Shown here in pieces: positions 59,088-64,000 of a stretch of DNA of 64,000 nucleotides; position 1 is the stretch's first letter; the number at the start of each line of letters is the position of its first letter. Both the position numbers and the translations under genes were made by a program. Source of the stretch: Lyngbya sp. HA4199-MV5 (GTDB lineage: Bacteria; Cyanobacteriota; Cyanobacteriia; Leptolyngbyales; Leptolyngbyaceae). The stretch is taken from the NCBI GenBank assembly GCA_019359375.1, contig JAHHHL010000016.1:80098-144097 (forward strand), in the 5' to 3' direction. The notes beneath the pieces are model-generated. The model did not search any database and had not been told where the DNA came from. It saw only the letters and a list, made by a program, of their open reading frames with translations.

Positions 59088-60512
59088 TTAGATTACACTC
59101 ATTAAGTGGTTGGCTAAATTTTCTAATCTCGCAATGGCAGACTGGGCTGTTTCTCGATCTTGTGAACTCAGTTGATCGTCAAACTCCGCATGTTGAATAG
59201 GATAACCTTGCTCTGGACATTTAGAGATAATATTTAATCTCGGCATCCACGTATTTTCTGGAAGCAATTCAATTGCTCGACCATCTGAATGTCTAACCAA
59301 TATTTCTCGAAGAGATTCTTCCATCGAAAGATTAAAACTAGACGATCGCTGGTCATACATACTTACAGCAACCCCTAAAATGGGTAACGGTTCATCTTTG
59401 TATTCTTCTACTTCTCTGACCTGATTGATAACATACTCTAATGCTCGAATCGGGTAGGGTGAAAGTTGGACAGGAATTAAAATTCCTGATGATGCCATCA
59501 ACGATATGCCATTGACTTTACCAAATGAGGGAGGTGGATCAATAAAAACAAAGTCGTACTCATGATTCTTTAGTTTTTTAACCAGAACGCGATCAATATC
59601 TATTGTTCGGAGTAGTTCATTCTCCATGCCACTCAATCGTATGTGAGACGGCACGATGTCTAACTGAATCTCTCCCCAGCGCTTGCGATAAATTACATCG
59701 ATAAGCTTGGTTCTCGGCTCCAATAGCAAGTGGGTAATATCTTTCTTGCTCGCTAATTCAACATCGTTTAAGGGATCAATGCCCAAACCCGTGGTTAAAT
59801 TGGCTTGAGCATCAATATCAATCAGCAAGACTCGTTTTCCTAATTTAGTTAGCATTGCCGCCAAGTTAATGGTCAAAGTGGTTTTACCTACTCCACCTTT
59901 GTTATTAAAAACAGTGATAATCATAGGTTTACGTTCCTTTTTAGATGATTGATTGATCAATTCAGGCTTTTTAGCAAATAGTTTCAGCATCTCTTTACTG
60001 CCGAATGCATTTGAAATCAAGTTTGCGAATTTTAAGTACACCTGCTGTTGGTTATGGTGCAGAACGTCTCTTACCTTTAAACAGGTCGCTTTGCTGAGAA
60101 GTTTATGTACCAAGGCAAAATTTTCAGCCAGGGTTGACTGCGAATACTCAGCAATAGTGATCACTTGCCCTTGACAGTGGTAGAACAAATGAAACAGGTA
60201 GCCATTTGTGAGGAGACCAAGAACGGCTCTAGATTGCCGCATGTATTCAGTAATCTGCCAAAAACTTTGAGACGTTTTTTTGTTGGGTGCTTTTACCTCA
60301 ATGACTAAATATGGCGGATGGTGTACCAACATACTGGGAGGATGCACTAAGAAGTCTGCCCTATTTTTACCAATTCCAACTTGAGATTTCCAGTCATTAT
60401 CGCTATAGCCAAGAATGCGAAGAAGTGGGAGCACAACCTTGCGTTCAATATCAGATTCATTACTCTCTAGTGTGATTGACTCAAGAAATTTGAGTTGATG
60501 AAAGGTACTCAA
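59088..60512 (-). CDS. ParA-family ATPase fused to an N-terminal PD-(D/E)XK (HsdR_N-like) domain
   Basis: 474 residues with a TTG start; a stop lies three codons upstream, and no other start near it keeps the N-terminus. Residues ~15-135 look like the type I restriction HsdR_N nuclease fold: ESDIERKVVLPLLRILGY (E23), KNRADFLVH (D53), YLVIEVKAPNKK (E72, K74). Residues ~197-474 are ParA: MIITVFNNKGGVGKTTLTIN with deviant Walker A (K205, K210), LLIDIDAQANLTTGLGI and FVFIDPPPSFGKVNGI. The fusion and its ParB-like partner suggest a partition, plasmid-exclusion or defence module rather than the chromosomal parAB of the cell. Confidence 0.85.
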   Translation of the reverse strand: MSTFHQLKFLESITLESNESDIERKVVLPLLRILGYSDNDWKSQVGIGKNRADFLVHPPSMLVHHPPYLVIEVKAPNKKTSQSFWQITEYMRQSRAVLGLLTNGYLFHLFYHCQGQVITIAEYSQSTLAENFALVHKLLSKATCLKVRDVLHHNQQQVYLKFANLISNAFGSKEMLKLFAKKPELINQSSKKERKPMIITVFNNKGGVGKTTLTINLAAMLTKLGKRVLLIDIDAQANLTTGLGIDPLNDVELASKKDITHLLLEPRTKLIDVIYRKRWGEIQLDIVPSHIRLSGMENELLRTIDIDRVLVKKLKNHEYDFVFIDPPPSFGKVNGISLMASSGILIPVQLSPYPIRALEYVINQVREVEEYKDEPLPILGVAVSMYDQRSSSFNLSMEESLREILVRHSDGRAIELLPENTWMPRLNIISKCPEQGYPIQHAEFDDQLSSQDRETAQSAIARLENLANHLMSVI

Positions 60513-60739
60513 AGTATTGACTTAAGTGAGCCTAAAGGATTCCCATCAGTTTAGCCATTGATCACTGGATCGTCATCCCAGGTAGAAAGTGTTGTGCTCG
60601 TCTCAATGACCGATCAAGTAGCTCCAGAGGCTTTTGCGGTGCAGACCTGAGCAATGTTGCTTATCGAAACGATCGCACAGCCTAGTAGGATGGATGGGTG
60701 AGCAAAACTGCGATCGACACCCTGCCATCTACAACTCTC

Positions 60740-61924
60740 ATGACTCAGCCAGACAGCATTGCGCCTCACGGTGGGCATCTCATCAACCGCATCGCCACGC
60801 CCGAACAGCACGCCGAATTTCTCGACAAAGCCGACTTTTTGCCCAGGGTGAAGCTAGAAGCGCGGGCTGTATCGGATTTGGAGTTGATTGCGATCGGTGG
60901 CTTTAGTCCCCTCACGGGCTTCATGCATGAGGCAGACTACAACGGAGTCGTCAATGACATGCACCTGTCGAACGGGTTGCCCTGGTCGATCCCCATCACG
61001 CTGCCTGTGTCGGAAGAGGTGGCGGCACCGCTCAAAGAAGGGAGCCTGATCCGGTTAGACAATCCTTACGGGACGTTTGTGGGCGTGTTGCAACTGACCC
61101 AAAAATATCGCTACGACAAACGCCACGAAGCGCTACTGGTCTATCGTACCAACGAGGAAAAGCACCCCGGTGTGTCGGTCGTCTACAAGCAGGGTGCCGT
61201 GAATCTGGCAGGCGATGTGTGGCTGCTGGAGCGCAATCCTCATACGCTCTTTCCCACCTATCAAATTGATCCGCTGGAATCACGATCGCTCTTTCGGGGG
61301 AAGGGATGGAAATCGATCGTGGGTTTCCAGACTCGCAACCCTATCCACCGCGCTCACGAATACATCATCAAATGTGCACTGGAAATTGTGGACGGGCTGT
61401 TTCTCCATCCTCTCGTCGGTGCCACCAAAGAAGATGACATTCCCGCCGATGTGCGGATGAACTGCTACGAAATCATGCTGGAACACTACTTTCCTAAAGA
61501 TCGGGTCATTTTGGCGATTAATCCGGCTGCGATGCGCTATGCAGGTCCGCGTGAGGCAATCTTCCATGCCCTGGTGCGAAAAAACTACGGCTGTACCCAC
61601 TTCATCGTCGGGCGCGATCATGCAGGCGTGGGCGATTACTACGGCACCTACGACGCGCAATACATCTTTGACGAATTTGAACCGGGCGAGTTGGGCATTA
61701 CGCCGATGAAGTTTGAACATGCCTTCTACTGCCTGCGAACGCAATCGATGGCAACCACCAAAACCAGCCCCAGCACTCGCGACGAGCGCATTCACCTATC
61801 GGGAACCAAAGTGCGGGAACTCCTCCGTAAAGGCGAACTGCCACCACCCGAATTCTCTCGTCCCGAAGTCGCGGCTGAACTGGCAAGGGCGATGCAGGCA
61901 CCAGAGATTTCGTATGAGATTTAG
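60740..61924 (+). CDS. sat: Sulfate adenylyltransferase (ATP sulfurylase)
   Basis: 394 residues from the ATG at 60740; a GTG at 60698 would add 14 residues. It activates sulfate to adenosine 5'-phosphosulfate, the first step of sulfate assimilation. Motifs: [50 protein letters not shown] (nucleotide-binding HxxH), [16 protein letters not shown] and [20 protein letters not shown], ending near [18 protein letters not shown]. It is the monofunctional type without an APS kinase domain. Length fits cyanobacterial Sat. Confidence 0.95.
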   Translation: MTQPDSIAPHGGHLINRIATPEQHAEFLDKADFLPRVKLEARAVSDLELIAIGGFSPLTGFMHEADYNGVVNDMHLSNGLPWSIPITLPVSEEVAAPLKEGSLIRLDNPYGTFVGVLQLTQKYRYDKRHEALLVYRTNEEKHPGVSVVYKQGAVNLAGDVWLLERNPHTLFPTYQIDPLESRSLFRGKGWKSIVGFQTRNPIHRAHEYIIKCALEIVDGLFLHPLVGATKEDDIPADVRMNCYEIMLEHYFPKDRVILAINPAAMRYAGPREAIFHALVRKNYGCTHFIVGRDHAGVGDYYGTYDAQYIFDEFEPGELGITPMKFEHAFYCLRTQSMATTKTSPSTRDERIHLSGTKVRELLRKGELPPPEFSRPEVAAELARAMQAPEISYEI

Positions 61925-62057
61925 GAAAAGGCAGAGGGTGGAAGGCAGAAAGCTTTTGTAGCATCGGTTTCATTTTTCAAACGGCGAATCTCCTTACAAT
62001 GGCACCAAGTCATGATGCTGAAGCTTGAAAAATCAGCATGAATGCAAACAGGCTGTC

Positions 62058-63119
62058 ATGAATTATTTGGATTTTGGCATTTTCATCCCGATCGCTAACA
62101 ACGGTTGGATTATTTCCAAAGCATCGCAGTATATGCCCTCGTTTGATCTCAATAAAGAGATTACGCTACTGGCTGAAAAATACGGCTTTGATTTCGCCTT
62201 TTCGATGGTGAAATGGCGCGGCTATGGCGGCGAAATCGAGCATTGGGATCATGCACTGGAATCGTTCAATTTAATGGCAGGTTTAGCGGCTGTCACGCAC
62301 ACGATCGATCTCTATGCGTCCATTGCGATTCCCACCATTCATCCAGCCGTTGTCGCCAAAATGGCAGTCACGATCGACGATATTAGTAAGGGCAGATTTG
62401 GCATCAATATTGTGTCTGGTTGGAACAAGCTGGAATATTCTCAAATGGGTTTGTTAGCAGATAGTGACTATCTGTCCTACCGCTACGAATACGCGACTGA
62501 ATATGTCCAGATTCTCAAAAAACTGTGGGCAGAAGGACGGGTTACTTACAAAGGAAAATTCTTTGAGTTAACGGATTGTCTCTGTCAGCCCAAACCCTCC
62601 CGCGACATTCCCATTGTGTGTGCGGGACAGTCCGATCGCGGCATTCAGTTCACTGCTGAGTTGGGTCATTACAACTTTGTGCTGGGCGAACTTGAAACCG
62701 TCAGCGACATCAATCTGCGCCTCAAACAGAAAGCGAGTGACTGTCAGCGTCAAGTCGGCACCTACGCGCTCTTTACCGTCGTTGCCGCCCCAACCGATGC
62801 GGCTGCCGAAGCACGAGTGCAGGAACTCGCCGAAAACGCCGACATTAATGCCATTCAAGCCTGGGGGGGTGCCCTCGCTACGGACAAAGATGGCGGCATG
62901 TCCAAAGCGATGCAGGCAGAAATGTTCATGGGCATTCCCACGATCGTTGGTTCCTACGCCACCGTTGCCGCCAAACTCGATCAACTCGCCACCGACACCA
63001 CGATCGACGGCGTACTATTCACCTTCCCCAACTTCATAGACGACATCACTACCTTTGGCGAAGCCGTCATGCCCCTGCTGCACTGTAGGCAGAAGGTCAA
63101 GTCGGCGATCGCGGCGTGA
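62058..63119 (+). CDS. LLM-class flavin-dependent monooxygenase, RutA-like pyrimidine oxygenase
   Basis: 353 residues from the ATG at 62058; a TTG at 62025 is less likely. The start LDFGIFIPIANNGWIISKAS and following MPSFDLNKEITLLAEKYGFD, FAFSMVKWRGYGGEIEHWDH and INIVSGWNKLEYSQMGL resemble RutA, which opens the uracil ring using FMNH2 and oxygen. The next gene is RidA-like (RutC-like), supporting a Rut-type pyrimidine degradation pathway. A flavin reductase (RutF) and RutB are not visible and may lie beyond the window. Confidence 0.87.
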   Translation: MNYLDFGIFIPIANNGWIISKASQYMPSFDLNKEITLLAEKYGFDFAFSMVKWRGYGGEIEHWDHALESFNLMAGLAAVTHTIDLYASIAIPTIHPAVVAKMAVTIDDISKGRFGINIVSGWNKLEYSQMGLLADSDYLSYRYEYATEYVQILKKLWAEGRVTYKGKFFELTDCLCQPKPSRDIPIVCAGQSDRGIQFTAELGHYNFVLGELETVSDINLRLKQKASDCQRQVGTYALFTVVAAPTDAAAEARVQELAENADINAIQAWGGALATDKDGGMSKAMQAEMFMGIPTIVGSYATVAAKLDQLATDTTIDGVLFTFPNFIDDITTFGEAVMPLLHCRQKVKSAIAA

Positions 63120-63400
63120 GAAAAAAGAAGGCAGGAGGCAGAGGGTAGAAGGCAGAAGAAGTTGTTAGTTGTTGGTTGCAAAGACCTTCGGGCATACAAG
63201 AAAGGAAGAAAGCTGATAGCTGACCGCTGACCGCTAAATTCAAAACTCAAAACTTCTAGGCTGACCGCTGACCGCTGACCGCTTAAAGACAAGTTTTTAT
63301 CCCTTATACTTCATCCTTTATCCTTTCCTCCTCCCTCAAAACTTCCCTTGCTCCTCCTGCCCTCTACCCACTCCTCACTCCTCACCCCTCACCTCTTCCC
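63120..63400. repeat. Heptamer repeat block
   Basis: GGCAGAG/GGCAGAA, TTGTTAG, CTGACCG (two groups of about 3), AACTCAA and CTCCTCA/CTCACCC units fill almost the whole gap between the RutA-like and RidA-like genes. The array makes a single transcript less certain. Confidence 0.8.
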
Positions 63401-63402
63401 CC

Positions 63403-63792
63403 ATGCCCAGCACCCCCATTCTCCCCGAAGGTTCACCGCCACCCCTTGCCCCTTACTCGCCTGGAATGCTGGGGACGGGCGAAGCGCTCTACGTTTCTGG
63501 CACGCTGTCGCTGGATGCGGATGGCAAGCTGGTGGGTGAGGGTGATGCGACCGCGCAAACTCGTCAGGTGTTGGAATCAATCAAAAGTGTGATTGCAGCG
63601 GCTGGCGGGACGATGGCGGATGTCACCTTCAACATGATTTTTCTAAAGGATTTTGCCGACTATCCCAAAATGAATGCGGTCTACGCCGAGTATTTTCCCA
63701 GCCCGTGCCCAGCCCGCTACTGCATTCGCGCCGATCTGGTCAAGCCAGAATTTTTGGTAGAAATTGCGTCGATCGCGCATATCGTGCGGTGA
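63403..63792 (+). CDS. RidA family protein (RutC-like)
   Basis: 129 residues, complete. [59 protein letters not shown] and [20 protein letters not shown] with C-terminal [11 protein letters not shown] fit the RidA/YjgF/Rid trimer family, and the position behind a RutA-like gene suggests RutC (aminoacrylate peracid handling). The conserved Arg of the RidA site corresponds to the ARYCIRADL segment. The remaining ~200 bases to the window end show no gene. Confidence 0.88.
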   Translation: MPSTPILPEGSPPPLAPYSPGMLGTGEALYVSGTLSLDADGKLVGEGDATAQTRQVLESIKSVIAAAGGTMADVTFNMIFLKDFADYPKMNAVYAEYFPSPCPARYCIRADLVKPEFLVEIASIAHIVR

Positions 63793-64000
63793 TTCTGTTT
63801 GTTAGGTTGCCTTAGCCTCCAGTTGTGTCCGTAGCTGAAGGTTATCTATTGAGAGGGCGGTCGGGCAACATTGGCTCGACTTTAGCCAATCACGCAGCAT
63901 AGCAGAGTAGGTCAGACCAAAGGTCTAGCAATTCTGAAGGAATTTTTTGAGCTGTAGGGGTTTCAACCGACCATTCAAAAAATCTGGCAGCCCACAGAGA

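Noticed and set aside
58096..60512. The cell's own chromosomal parAB locus near an origin
   Set aside because: The ParA carries an unrelated nuclease-like domain, and there is no dnaA, gidA/gidB or parS-like palindrome cluster nearby, so a housekeeping partition locus is unlikely.

Overview
The window is chromosomal DNA from a cyanobacterium. Direct evidence: an NDH-1 subunit H gene (ndhH), the small photosystem II assembly protein Psb34, the tandem-BMC carboxysome shell protein CcmP, several cyanobacterium-typical families (DUF2808, DUF4278, DUF3531), and very many HIP1 octamers (GCGATCGC). The many heptanucleotide tandem repeats and dispersed palindromes suggest a larger-genome lineage such as a Leptolyngbya- or Oscillatoria-like organism, but the sequence alone does not fix the genus.

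Layout. 0-11 kb: a Uma2 nuclease, thiG, psb34, a large TPR protein, a DinB-fold protein next to a 202-bp MITE, an asparagine-synthase-like protein lacking the glutaminase cysteine, a radical SAM protein and small conserved proteins. 11.6-25.2 kb: cysK, then on the minus strand a secretion locus made of a SurA-like peptidylprolyl isomerase, an ABC exporter with a cNMP-binding-like domain and a C39-like domain whose catalytic Cys is Thr, a GFA-fold protein, and a 2734-residue repeat protein that is the likely exported substrate. 25-34 kb: a second copy of the 202-bp MITE, 1-Cys peroxiredoxin, two Uma2 genes, a ParE/RelE toxin-antitoxin pair, a membrane-anchored NYN-LOTUS protein, a pentapeptide protein and ccmP. 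34-48 kb: speA, trhO, brnT/brnA, a Crp-like regulator, an O-methyltransferase, rsmH, ndhH, paired DUF2808 genes, an HD hydrolase, an Rpn-like nuclease, map and an RluE-type pseudouridine synthase. 48-64 kb: a TetR regulator with operator-like sites next to a cytochrome P450, divergent hopanoid genes (shc and hpnB), DUF3531, a Nudix gene, an FAD oxidoreductase, a ParB-like/nuclease-ParA pair, sat, and a RutA-like/RutC-like pair at the right end.

The most unusual systems are (1) the two-gene locus at 58.1-60.5 kb, where a PD-(D/E)XK restriction-type domain is fused to a ParA ATPase and followed by a ParB-like coiled-coil protein, and (2) the exporter plus giant substrate locus at 12.9-25.2 kb. 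At the DNA level there are two non-autonomous transposon families (202 bp with 9-bp target duplications; 125 bp, one copy flanked by TA), four members of a dispersed GTAGGG palindrome family, and heptamer tandem repeats that fill intergenic gaps and have also entered three conserved genes (speA, shc and hpnB, the last twice) without breaking frame.
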